From: Zygnema cylindricum
Taxonomy: Eukaryota; Streptophyta; Zygnematophyceae; Zygnematales; Zygnemataceae
Direction: 5' to 3'
DNA length: 64,000 nucleotides
Assembly: GCA_037447655.1 (NCBI GenBank)
Contig: JBBHKE010001577.1
Span: 95,438-159,437, forward strand
The notes under the pieces are model-generated. The model did no database searches, was not told where the DNA came from, and saw only the letters and a program-made list of their open reading frames with translations. This document shows positions 54,073 through 64,000 of this stretch, in pieces (the stretch's first letter is position 1; every line of letters begins with the position of its first letter). The position numbers were made by a program, and so were the translations under genes.

Positions 54073-54537
54073 GATGACAAAGGGGACTAGCGGAGAAGTA
54101 ATAAAGGTAACTAAAGTTCACTCCCACAAAGAGAACTTCTAAGCCAAAGCTCCTATCCCCTCTAATCCGAGAAGGCAGGTTGGTGGCTTTTCAGTATTGT
54201 ACTTATCCACGGGAAGTCTATAGCATTTGTTCCCTCAAAACCCACTGTTTTGATACAAGGAAGTGGTAGTTTTACTTCGGGAAGCTCACGCCAAAGCAAA
54301 AGAAACTACAAGCAAATACACAAATGCACTACCACGATGACAAATAGAAATAAATAGGAATGGTTGTTTCAGATTTATCAATATCACCTTGACCACAAAT
54401 ATAAAATATAAGATGGAAGATATAAAGGATGGCGAAGCAAACTTAACATACCCCGGGAAATTAAGATGACAAAGAGAAAAAGGCGAACTCTCTCCCGATG
54501 GTAGTGTAAATAGGTATGGTACTCCTTCAACCCTTGG
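54073..54537. other. Leader-like stretch between LTR5b and the gag-like frame
   Basis: No open frame of note. The sequence is AT-rich on the LTR side (54290-54450) and has no motif that I can assign. No recognised primer-binding site lies next to LTR5b. Confidence 0.4.
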
Positions 54538-55364
54538 TGTCCGCAGCTCGGAACCGACCAGACTCTTCTCAGTTTCAAGCAGCGAAAAATCCAAAAATCA
54601 CCCAAAGGGACGATAGTGCCAACTACCAGCCCGAACTGTGATTCCCACAATGGACAGATTCAAAACGAAGATGGCAATAGAGTCAAACAAAACAAAGATT
54701 CTTTCAAAAAAAAGTTTGTTGGATTTTCTGAGGGTTTTTACAGGAGACAGTACTGTGAAGCAACCTGTCTCCTTCGGCCCCAAGTGCCTTATACAGCAAA
54801 AGCTTGTCCATTCAGGTCAAAAAGTCAAACAACCGCTATTAGCCAATGAGCGGCAAGCAACAGCAACCGAACTGACATAAGACAAAATAAGGTGTACTAC
54901 ACTTAGGGCAAAAAGTTAGACCTCTAACTACGGCTTGATCCGCTGCCGGAGGTTATTATTTGTTCCACAGTTCTAAGACAAAGTACGAAAAGGACACGGA
55001 AGTGCCAAACTTTGTAATAAATGGACCACTGGTCAGCTGAACCTGAACTGAATTGCTACAGAAAGCTACAAACATAATCGAGATTACAATCTCAAAGTCT
55101 ACGTGGCAATCCACAATGTACCCCCCACTAGGGCTGGTGGATGCTAGTGCTATGTAACGGAACTGCGATCTTTCAGACGGTAGAACTTTGTCGTCCGGCC
55201 TCCGTTAGGCGCGAAATAAAGTGCGTCTGGTTCCGTAGAGGAAATGTTATAATCCTTCCGGCTGATTGTGCTCACTTCTCTGTAATCTGAGAACAGTACG
55301 GGTCGGAAGGGTACGGAAGTCCTCGGTAATATAAAAGGGGGCCTGAAAGCACTCGAGCTTGACA
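54538..55364 (-). repeat. LTR5b (second copy of the Gyp-B LTR)
   Basis: 827 bp, homologous to 26488-27282 with shared blocks AATCACCCAAAG, GATAGTGCCAACTACC, ACCTGTCTCCTTCG, CCAATGAGC and GTACCCCCCACTAGGGCTGG. It interrupts the gag of copia copy C3, whose sequence resumes directly at AACCCGGCTTTCG (55365). Orientation is inferred from the minus-strand gag-like frame to its left. Confidence 0.7.
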
Positions 55365-56144
55365 AACCCGGCTTTCGTCCCATCCAGAGCAAAAATTTTC
55401 CTGTGGCTTTCACTCTCTTGTATGCATTACACATTCTGAACACATGCCCTTTTTCATCACAATAATTGCGTGTCAAAGGTGACCTTCTAGGACCACTACC
55501 TCAGCCACAACCATTGCTAATCTTAGAATCTGAAAACTGGTTAGAAAATTGGTTAGCTAACGCCTAAATAGACTTACTACTACCTCTTTGTGACATTTGG
55601 TTAGCTTCTTCACTCAAAATCAGTTGAATTGCTAATGCTATGTTCCATTGACGCTGTGGTATAGCCCTTAGCCTATCCATGGCTCCCTTATATTCATCGG
55701 GCAAAGTTCTTAACAACAACATAGCTTGTTTAGGTGGTGAAAAGTCCCCACCTACACTAGTACACTGAAGGAACAACCTTTTCATAGCATGGCAATGATG
55801 TGACATACTACCTCCAGATTACTTAAACTCAAAAATCTGAGTGGCTATGTTAGTCTGGACTGTAACATCTAGCTGAACATACATAGCACGTACACTAAAC
55901 CAAACTTCAGAAGCTTTCTTCATCTCAAGATACGACATTACCAAGTCTTTTATCATTGACTGCTTCAAGACGTTGAGGCAGTGGAGATTCTTCTTTCTCC
56001 AATCCGGCGCGGTCACATCCACTGTTCCTTCCACAATGGGTGACAAGTCCCTCTTCTCGAAATATGAGCTCAACATATCTTCCCAGTATAAGTAGTCAGT
56101 TCCGTCAAAAATATGCAATTTGGGCGGTGGGCCCATAACTCGTT
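55365..56144 (-). pseudogene. Cop-C3 gag (truncated), downstream of a shared LTR
   Basis: On the minus strand, LTR 56828-56145 is followed by a primer-binding site (56141-56127, one mismatch) and a gag frame: VMGPPPKLHIFDGTDYLYW, MLSSYFEKRDLSPIVEGT and MIKDLVMSYLEMKKASEVW, then KQAMLLLRTLPDEYKGAMD and a zinc knuckle segment YCDEKGHVFRMCNAYKR (~55460-55410) with its first Cys lost. It is cut at 55365 by LTR5b. The N-terminal ~50 residues of Gag come from inside the LTR (ATG at 56292). Confidence 0.88.
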
Positions 56145-56828
56145 GAAGGTCATGGGCATTTAGACTTGGCTGTGATCCACTCCCACTAGGAGTCACTCTT
56201 GCACCAGTTGGGATATTCGTCCCTGGAGGAGCAGGTGGAGCACTTGAGCTAATAGGAGCACTTGCAGCAGGAGCTGAGCCATTAGTAGACATGATAGCAG
56301 AAGCAAACCCAAAGAGAAATGCCTAGTAGACTAGATCTATAGTGTAAGATATGTAACTCCAAATGAAAGAGGTCTTTCAACCATACAAACATGAACTACA
56401 AGCAAATCAAAGACAATAGAGCCTTAAACACCTTAAACTGCACGCAGTGCTCTCATTTCCTTAACTCTTGTGTAGAATGTACATTCTGTATCAAACTGAT
56501 CATTCCTAATTGAATTAAATACTCTAAAGATCTTCAAAATATCTAAAACGTATGTAGAAGGTTTACTAGACACTCTACTGGCAAAAATCTAAGTGTTTGG
56601 ACCAGAATTGTCCACTACCAATATCTATACCCTAAAAATCAGGGTGATTCTTATCACATCTACATTCATTCGCGGCCCTAAACAATAATTTACTTAAAGA
56701 TAACTATTCGTGTAGATATTACAAAAAATCCACACTAAATTTGGTCAATATTGAACAGTTGGTATTCCAAAAGTATTATAAGTCCTAAACTCAAATTTCT
56801 AAGACTTACTAAAGCTTACTTTTCAATA
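56145..56828 (-). repeat. Cop-C LTR shared by C2 (as 3' LTR) and C3 (as 5' LTR)
   Basis: 684 bp. On its right the minus-strand RNase H end and polypurine tract AAGGGGAG of C2 lead into it; on its left a primer-binding site and gag of C3 follow. One LTR therefore serves two adjoining bodies in the same orientation. Its 3' part is open from the ATG at 56292. Confidence 0.9.
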
Positions 56829-57600
56829 CTCCCCTTAAGCTTTAGAAGGTTTACTCTGTTAAACCACATGTTTTTCTGCAGTACTCCAATTTAGGATGGG
56901 GAAGGGCGTTTGTCAACATGTCCGCAACCATTTTATCATCAGGCAAAATAACAAAATTTGACCACTTTTGCAAAAACTTTCTCCCGTACCAAATGTAGCC
57001 GAATGTCCATATGTTTACTCTTAAATTGGTGACTTGGGTTTGTAGCCACAGAAATGGCTGCCTGATTGTCGCACCACATTATTTGTGTCTTGTGTTGCGT
57101 AAAACCTATTTCTTAAAGAAATGCCTTAATCCATAGCAACTCTTTCAAGGCTGTGCTCGCAACCATGTATTCGGCTTCCATAGTAGATTGAGCCGTGACC
57201 TTTTGAAGTTTACTACTCCAACAACAATTACCACTTCCAATCTGAATGACATACCCAGTTGTAGACTTCCTACTAGGCACATCACCATAGCTAGCATCAC
57301 TCCAAGTATTAATGCTAACCTTGTCCCCTCCCAAAGTAAGCCAAAGATTTTTAGTCCCAACAAGATACTTCAACACCCTTTTTGTAGCCTCCCAATCTCT
57401 CTTTCGTGGATTTTGCAAAATTTTGCTCAATACTCCAACAGCTGCAGCTATATCGGGCCTAGTGGAATTCATGAAGTAAATTAGACTTCCTACTACTTGT
57501 CTGTAGGGTAATTGGGACATAAAATTTTGCTATTCTGCACTGAGTTCCTTATCTTTTATGACTCCAAACTCATGCTCTATTCTTTCAAGTTTTTGCTTAT
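56829..57600 (-). pseudogene. Cop-C2 RNase H (3' part of pol)
   Basis: The frame 57520-57113 reads MSQLPYRQVVGSLIYFMNSTRPDIAAAVG, NTWSDASYGDVPSRKSTTGY and STMEAEYMVASTALKELLW, then a TAA and EIGFTQHKTQIMWCDNQAAIS and KSKHMDIRLHLVREKV to ~56860. It is nearly identical to Cop-C1. Its upstream RT part lies on the far side of the solo LTR4a (from 59273). Confidence 0.9.
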
Positions 57601-57604
57601 ACTC

Positions 57605-59268
57605 TGTCATGCCGCATTGTATCGGGGCATTAATTTTATTTATTCGTAGAATATTACGGGCTACATCCATACTAATTCTATTTGGGGTATAAATTGTGGG
57701 TAGATGCACGTTTTACGGTGTACGGTAATTGAAGTGACGCCGAGAATTCCGCGGGTAACGCGGAGATTCATATTTACGTGGGCCACGGCGTCCGTACATC
57801 TAATCATTTTTTTTTCGATCGAAGTGATGTCGAGAATCTCGCTGGTATCACAGAGATATATTTTCGCGAGAGCGGCGGCGTTCGTACTTTCCTTTTGTAT
57901 CGCAGATTTTGGGCGTGACGCGATGTACAATTTCGAGACATTCATTCCGCGACGTACGACTTTGGAATGCCCGTGATGCGACGTACGATTTAAGATGTTG
58001 GTGACGCGAAGTACGATTTCGAAACATTGGCGACGCGACGTGCAATTTCGAAATGTTTGCGACGTACGCTGATTGGTTGTATTATAAGTCGTGAACCCAT
58101 GTAGGTTCACGCATTCACATGTAGTTAGGAAGGGTTTTAATCCGGGGATTGTGAATTCTATAACGTAGGCATATGGTTCTGGTCGCTTATTGGCCAGGGT
58201 CCAAACTAGGCGTAGATTGTACAGTAAAATACTCTCACGCTATTGGTTAGTTAGAAATGTCAAAAATTAGTACTTTGGCTGTTTCGTTGGTACTTAGGCT
58301 ATTGTTTTAGGTTTTGTACTCTCATAATTTGAGAGTACACGAATTGATCGAAAAGGACTTACATTTTTTTGTCTTTTTCCCTTGTCTTTTCCCTTAGTCA
58401 AATTGTCAGTGTTTTTTCTGCAAGGCTGTTTCTACCTTAGTTAGTTAAGCGCCTAGTATTTCTCTTTTCTGTAATATACTTTCCTTGTAAGCCCTACAAT
58501 TTAATTCACTCGGTTTCGGCCGGAGTCCGCACGGTTTCCCTTCAACAACCTCTTTTAGTGTGGATTCTGCAGACTTTCCCAGGCTATCTTTGGACCCTTG
58601 TGGATGCATTCTGTGAATTAGGGTTTGATTTGTTATCGTGTAATTTCTGTTGCCTTTGTTGAAGTTTATTTGTGGGTTGCTAGAATCCGGTTATCTCGGA
58701 TTCTCTACACATTTCCCTTGTTTCCATTGCTTGATTTTCTATTGTTATTTTCTGCGATGGGTTTTAAGTGTGTTGGAATCCGGTTATCTCGGATTCTGTG
58801 CAGATTTTTATCGTTGCTTTCTTGTATTTTCCTCGTGCTAGTTTTACTTATTGGTTTTCTCATTGTTTGCTATTTTGTGGCTTACTGTTTTAATTATTGC
58901 TCTGATCGAATTTGGTTATTTCGAATTCTTTACAATTTGCTATTTATTGCTTTCTGTTTTGGTTACTATTTTTCTTTATTTGCAATCCTAGATCTAACTC
59001 CTGTAAGGAATACGCCCAGACCGTGGAGCCTAGTGGCTACCCATCGGCTTAGTATTCCTGAAATAAATGGATCTCTCTCTCCGCTTCCCACTCACCTTTC
59101 ACCATTTATCTCTTCTACCTCTTATTTCTTTTTCATACTGTCATATTCATTTGTGCTTTGTCTTATAATTCTTTTTGCTAGGGGATTTTCATTGCTCGTT
59201 TGTTCCACCTTTTATGTACAGCTGGTTGGGTTGCATGTTTTTTGGTTCGATTAGACACATGCACGACA
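57605..59268 (+). repeat. LTR4a, 1.66-kb solo LTR inserted in Cop-C2 RT
   Basis: The ends are TGTCATGCC and GCACGACA, so the termini form a short inverted repeat (TGTCRTGC). It is flanked by a 4-bp duplication ACTC (57601-57604 and 59269-59272); the empty site is visible in Cop-C1 (TTATACTCCATAGG near 33790). Inside are a ~35-bp tandem array with GACGCGACGTACGATTTCG (57895-58065), a CAAT box and TATA-like TATTATAAG (58068-58090), and three hairpin motifs (58683, 58776, 58908). The 209-codon open frame at 58625-59254 is hydrophobic and repeat-derived; I do not call it a gene. Confidence 0.9.
58065..58095 (+). promoter_or_regulatory. Putative LTR4 promoter (CAAT plus TATA)
   Basis: GATTGGTTG followed by TATTATAAG lies directly downstream of the tandem GACGTACGATTTCG repeats. 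The following GTCGTGAACCCATGTAGG is conserved in LTR4b, which supports a functional start region. Inferred from sequence only. Confidence 0.45.
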
Positions 59269-59272
59269 ACTC

Positions 59273-60178
59273 CATAGGAGTTGCACAACCTTTGGCATCA
59301 GCCAAGCCAAATTTTTCAAACATATTTCCTATCTCTTCTTTTTGTGTTAGCCTAATTGTTTTCTTTTCTCTGTCTCTTTCAACTTGTATTCCAAAGATAT
59401 ATTTTGCCTCACCCAAATCCTTCATTTCAAATTGTGAATTAAGAGCGTGTTTTACACTAGCAATTCCTTCTTTGTTCCTACTGATTAACAACAAATTATC
59501 AACATACACACCAATGAATATCACATCATCAAGATTATCACCACACATCACATATACTGAATGATCTGAGCTAATTCTAGTAAATCCTAATCCTGTCAAG
59601 AACTCATCTAACTTTCGGTTCCATTGCCTAAGGGCCTGTTTTAGGCCATACAAAGATTTTAAAAGTCTGCACACAAGAATTTCTTTTCCTGCTTCCTCAT
59701 ATCCCTCAAGCTGCTTCATATAAATAACCTCATCTAAATCACCATGCAAAAAGCCAGTTTTACATCCATTTGGTGGATGTCAAAATCCTCTATGGCAGCT
59801 AATGTAAGTAAGATGCGGACAGATGGAAACCTTACAACCGGTGAAAAAGTTTCTTCATAATCTATCCCCTCCTTTTGATTATATCCCTTAGCAACCAAGC
59901 AAGTCTTATACCTGTCTATGGTATTTGTGTGTTCAATTTTAATTTAAACACCCATTTACTTCCAATAGCCTTTCTTCCTGGAGGAAGTTCCTTCAGATCC
60001 CAAGTTTGGGCCTCCATGATGGACTTCATTTCCTCATTGACGGCTTCCACCCAATGTTCCCTTTCATTACTCAAAAAAACTTCTTTCAATGTTAGAGGCT
60101 CTTCTATGTGTGCTGAATGAGCAAAGGCTGCATTTTCTCCCCTGGGTCGTGCACTTCGCCTAACTCCACCTGGAAATT
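59273..60178 (-). pseudogene. Cop-C2 reverse transcriptase (5' part)
   Basis: Minus-strand RT motifs include SLYGLKQALRQWN, RISSDHSVYVM, YVDNLLLIS (the catalytic DD reads DN at ~59495) and MKDLGEAKYIFGIQVERD. The frame ends at the LTR4a insertion. The upstream RT start (~59940-59760, HQMDVKLAF-like) is frame-shifted. Confidence 0.88.
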
Positions 60179-61478
60179 CTATCGCTGGTATAGATGGTTA
60201 GGTCCTCCTCCTTGATACATGTGATTCTTCTTGTGATTCAAATTCAACTTGAGGTAGAGGAGAGTCTGCAACTCTTCAGGCATAACACTTGTTGTTTTTG
60301 GTGGAGAAGATGATTGCAAGTCACTTTGAGTTGATGTAGATGCGTTTTCTATATTTTTCTTGAAAAACATAAAATTTTCCTCTAAAAAGATATAATCAAC
60401 ACTTCTATCTTTCTTTTCATCTTTATGCTGACTAAATACATCTACTCCATTTCCCTTATCCTTCACTATGATGTTTTTGGCTACCACAACTCTATTTCTT
60501 TTAATGTCAGATACTTTATAACTTTTGGCTTGTTCATCATACCCTAGAAATATCCCTGGTATACCTTTTGGTTCTAATTTCCATTTTTTTTTATCATTCT
60601 CTAGCATGAATATCTTACTTCCAAACACTTTGAAGTGACTTACATCTGGTTTGTGTCGTGTTCACATTTCATAAGGAGCTTTATCTTTTATTGCCCTTGT
60701 TTCTAGCCTGTTTCTCACATAAGCTGCACAATCCATAGCCTCTGCACAAAATTTTAAATCTATGTCCATATCAGCCATCATTGTCCTAGCACACTCTAAA
60801 ATAGTCCTATTCATCCTTCTCTGAAACACCGTTTTGTTTCGGAGAATAGGGAACGGTTAGCTGACGTGAGATTTCATGCAATTTTAGGAATTCTGCAAAC
60901 TCATTAGAAATGTACTCCCCTCCATTATCAGATCTGAATCCTGCTATCTTTTTCTCATGCAGATTATCAACTCAAGCCTTATATTCTTTAAATTTTGAAG
61001 AAACTTCATCATTACTTTTCAAAAAATAAACTGTCGTAAATCTACTATAGTCATCAGTAAAGGTAAGCATAAACTTAGCACCTCCCACAGATGGATACCT
61101 AGATGGCCCCCATACATCTGAATAAATTAGTTCTATCACTCTGCTACTTCTATGATCAGTTTGCAATGGGAAAGGCAACTTATGAATTTTTCCCATTGCA
61201 CAACCATCACATACATTTGATGCTGGTTTTTGACTAATTTTTACACCTTCCACCATTTTTTGATTTACCATCTTTTCTAATCTATCATAATTCACATGTC
61301 CTAAACGTTTATGCCATAAAACACAATCAGTGATTACACTTGAGTACATAACATCATTGTCATTATCATTTGCAAGACTCAACCGATACAAATTGTTTCC
61401 TCCAGCAAACCCCTCTGCAACTATTTTCCCATTCTTACTCACTGTTTTCTTTCCATTCTCATAAATAGTTTTAAAACC
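60179..61478 (-). pseudogene. Cop-C2 integrase
   Basis: The frame 61442-60972 contains WHKRLGHVNYDRL, CDGCAMGKIHKLPF (HHCC) and SDVWGPSRYPSVGGAKFMLTF. Then come broken frames with FRSDNGGEYISNEF and PYSPKQNG (~60930-60830), and 60628-60179 with MFGSKIFMLENDKKKW and GIFLGYDEQAKSYKVSDI. A long charged linker follows. Several frameshifts and stops. Confidence 0.88.
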
Positions 61479-62764
61479 TTTATTTTTCTACCACTGACGT
61501 AGAGAAAAAGTTTCTTTTAAAAGCTGGGACATGCAACACATCTTCCAAGACCCTTTTCACAGGTTTTCCCTCTACATGCAACATAAGTGACACCCTCCCC
61601 TTTGCTTTCGCCTCAACAAAGGTATCATCACTAAAATAAATTTTGATGGGTGAAATAGATTGAATACTCTCAAATAGATGGCGATTGCGACACATGTGGG
61701 CAGATGCGCTGGAGTCCATAATCCATTCGTCTTCCTCCACGCCTTCTGTTGCTTGTGCCATCGCAAAGTATTTGTTTTCACTGTTGATCGGAGAGTTGCT
61801 CATGTCCTCCTCCTTTAGTTCGTTGAAGAGAGCAGTAGGGCAACCACATGATTGAGAAGGAACCCGACTTTCGTCCCATGCAGAGCGAAAATTTCCTGAA
61901 GCTTTCGCTCTCTTGTATGCATTACACATTCTAAACACATGCCCTTTTTCATCACAGAAATAGCATGACAAAGGTGACCTTCTAGGACCACTACCTTTGC
62001 CACTGCCACTGCGAATCTTAGAATCCGAAAACTGGTTAGCTAGTGCTTGAACAGACTTACTACTACCTCTTTGTGACATCTGGTTAGCTTCTTCACTCAA
62101 AATAAGTTGAATTGCTAATGCTATGTTCCATTGACACTGTGGAATAGCCCTAAGCCTATCCATTGGTCCCTTATATTCATCGGGCAAAGTTATCATCAAC
62201 AACATAGCCTGATGAGGTGGTGAAAAGTCCCAACCTGCACTAGTACTCTGAGGAAACAACCTTTTCATAGCAAGACAATGATCTGACATACTACCTCAGA
62301 ATACTTAAACTCAAAAATTTGAGTGGCTATGTTAGTCTGGACGGTAACATCTAGCTGAACATTCATAGCACGTACTCTAAACCAAACTTCAGATGCTTTC
62401 TTCATCTCAAGATACGACATTACCAAATCTTTTGTCATAGGATGTTGAGGCAGTGGAGATTTTTCTTTCTCCAATCCGGCGCAGTCTTATTCGCTGTTCC
62501 TTCCACAACGGGTGACAAGTCCCTCTCCTCGAAATATGAGCTCAACATATCTTCCCAGTATAAGTAGTCAGTTCCGTCAAAAATAGGCAATTTGGGCGGT
62601 GGGCCCATAACCAGTTGAGGGTCATGGGCATTTAGACTCGGCTGTGATCCACTCCCACTAGGAGTCACACTTGCACCAGCCCGGATATTCGTCCCTAGAG
62701 GAGCAAGTGGAGCACTAGGGCTAATTAGAGCATTTCGAACAGGAGCTGAGCCATTATGAGACAT
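61479..62764 (-). pseudogene. Cop-C2 Gag-protease
   Basis: The frame starts in the 5' LTR at 62764 (MSHNGSAPVRNALIS), crosses the primer-binding site as LVMGPPPKLPIFDGTDYLYW and breaks near 62435. It resumes at 62289-61480 with LMITLPDEYKGPMDRL and SGKGSGPRRSPLSCYFCDEKGHVFRMC, a full CCHC knuckle. The protease follows with MDSSASAHMCRNRHLF, where the catalytic DSG/DTG reads DSS. Confidence 0.9.
62598..62612 (-). promoter_or_regulatory. Cop-C2 primer-binding site (half-tRNA type)
   Basis: GGTTATGGGCCCACC on the minus strand, 3 nt after the 5' LTR end, identical to the sites in Cop-A and Cop-B. Confidence 0.82.
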
Positions 62765-63300
62765 ATTAGCGGAAGCAAACCCAAAGAGAAATGCCTAGAA
62801 GACTAGATCTATAGTGTAAGATATGTTAATTCAAAAGAAAGAGGTCTTTCAACCAAACAAACATGTACAACAGGCAAATCAAAGACAATAGAGCATAAAA
62901 CACCTTAAACTGCACTCAATGCTCTCATTTCCTTAACTCTTGTGTAGAATGTTCATTCTGTATCGAATTGATAAATCCTAAGTGAACTAAATACTCAAAA
63001 GATCTAGAAAACAACTAAAACGTATGTACAGGGTTCACAAGACAACATACTGACAAAAATCTAAGTGTTTGGACTAGAATTGTCCAATAACAATATCTGT
63101 ACCCTAAAAATCCGGGTGATTCTTACCACGTCCACATTCATTGGCGGCCCTACACACTAATGTTCTTAAAGATAACTATTCGTGTAGATATTACAAAAAT
63201 TCCACACTAAATTTGGTCAATATTGAACAGTTGGTATTCCAAAAATATTCTAAGTCCTAAACTCAAATTTCTAAGACTTACTAAAGCTTACTTTTCAATG
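62616..63300 (-). repeat. Cop-C2 5' LTR
   Basis: 685 bp, homologous to 56145-56828 and 32338-33020. The last ~150 bp on the minus strand are open as the Gag N-terminus. The right end CTTTTCAATG meets unrelated flank at 63301. Because the other end of the array has been rearranged, no target duplication can be checked. Confidence 0.9.
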
Positions 63301-63664
63301 CATCGAACTTGTTTATAAAGGGGTATTTATGTTTCATGAGTATAGAGTACTAAATTTGGTAGACGTCTGCGAAAGAATCACGCTATTTGGAGTTATATTT
63401 TAAAAGTTATAGCGATGGGTGTATTTAGGTGACAGCGTGAGGTCTAAATAACAAGTGGGTATCATTGAAACGGGTTAAGGGTCAAATTAGTACCGAAATT
63501 ATGCGTGTTCGTTTCATAAAGTTATAATGAAACGTTTAGTTTGCACGGTGCTTCGTTTCGTACAAATTTTAGTACGAAACATCACTTTCACTTAAGGGAA
63601 TTTCGTAGGAAGTTTCGCGTGCGAATTTTGTTACTCACGATCGTGCGAAGTCACGTTTCGTTTG
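63301..63664. other. Unassigned flank
   Basis: No open frame of note. CGTTTCGTA and ACGAAAC words recur (63530-63664), similar in style to LTR4b (37990-38110), which may mean decayed LTR4 sequence. Confidence 0.4.
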
Positions 63665-64000
63665 TGTAGAAACTAATGGTTTTATTAGTATTTTCTAGGT
63701 CTGAAAAGAAATATAGAAGTCGAAGCAGTCTATCTCTAACTTCTCTCTCCAACTCTCAAACTTGTCGCAGTCACTGAGAAATTGGAGAGGAAGCTAGAGC
63801 CATGGCTACCTTGGCTATCCTGAGGTTTACGGGAATTTTATATTAGGGTTTATTTATTTAAAAGGTATGTGCCGGCGGCAGGATTTGATCCTTGTACCTT
63901 CCGGACGGCAGATAGGATATAGCCGGTAGCCTTAGCCGTTAAGTCTAGCGGTAGTGTTACGTAGCATATAGTTTGATATTTATTTAAATATGTATACGTG
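63665..64000 (+). repeat. LTR1 copy running off the window end
   Basis: Starts TGTAGAAACTAATGG and follows the Cop-A LTR closely for 336 bp to the window edge. The tRNA-like hairpin is at 63870-63949 (minus strand, B-box GATCAAATC). Whether it is a solo LTR or a 5' LTR cannot be seen. Confidence 0.92.

Noticed and set aside
54528-55369. AACCC on both sides of LTR5b as a target duplication of a solo LTR
   Set aside because: The left AACCC is not followed by the copia gag sequence expected for an empty site, and homology ends fit TGTCCG...TTGACA, so the match is probably chance.
58625-59254. 209-codon hydrophobic ORF in solo LTR4a, looking like a membrane protein
   Set aside because: Leu/Phe-rich translation of T-rich repeats including the hairpin motifs; no homologous frame is open in LTR4b.
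1-64000. CRISPR arrays, operons, restriction or phage systems
   Set aside because: Direct repeats here lack the spacer-repeat regularity of CRISPR, and gene content is that of a plant nuclear genome with retrotransposons.

Overview
The window is 64 kb of nuclear DNA from a plant. The evidence is Ty1/copia elements with intact Gag-PR-IN-RT-RNase H order, a chromodomain-bearing Ty3/gypsy element, GT-AG intron structure and AT-rich intergenic DNA. The long disordered host protein and the LTR types hint at a non-seed land plant or relative, but the sequence alone does not settle the species.

Layout. (1) 1-9 kb is the only host-gene territory: one minus-strand gene (1920-5827, two visible exons, 884-bp intron) for a ~1007-residue protein with an N-terminal family I inorganic pyrophosphatase fold that has lost most active-site residues, fused to a ~690-residue low-complexity tail. 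(2) 9-12.5 kb holds a direct-repeat pair around a ~115-bp minisatellite, then a 5'-truncated minus-strand copia remnant (Cop-D). (3) 12843-26482 is a chromovirus (Gyp-A) split by a complete copia element, Cop-A (14014-20467, 5-bp target duplication ATTCG). Gyp-A carries an extra ORF between integrase and the 3' LTR. (4) 26.5-32 kb has a second gypsy family (Gyp-B, minus strand), a 10-N assembly gap, and the 3' end of a second Gyp-A copy with its extra ORF. (5) 32.3-43.6 kb is a mosaic of truncated copia (Cop-C1), a large LTR with minisatellite (LTR4), a gag-like region, an LTR1 copy and gypsy/copia chimeric junctions. (6) 43.6-50.9 kb is an LTR1 copy split by a complete minus-strand copia, Cop-B (43972-50164, target duplication GATGT). 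(7) 50.9-55.4 kb is a proline-rich gag-like reading frame broken by a solo LTR (LTR6, target duplication GAGGA). (8) 55.4-63.3 kb is a tandem Cop-C array sharing one LTR and itself split by a 1.66-kb solo LTR4. (9) The window ends inside another LTR1 copy.

How the parts work together. Nearly everything from 10 kb on is nested retrotransposon debris, and the nesting gives a relative chronology. Three copia families share an unusual design: the gag start codon lies inside the 5' LTR, and the primer-binding site is complementary to the anticodon arm of initiator tRNA-Met (half-tRNA priming, as in Drosophila copia), so it sits inside the gag reading frame. Two of these families, plus a solo-LTR relative, also carry a tRNA-like hairpin antisense to the element. 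No tRNA, rRNA, CRISPR or bacterial-type features were seen. Coordinates of pseudogene fragments are approximate to about 20 bp.
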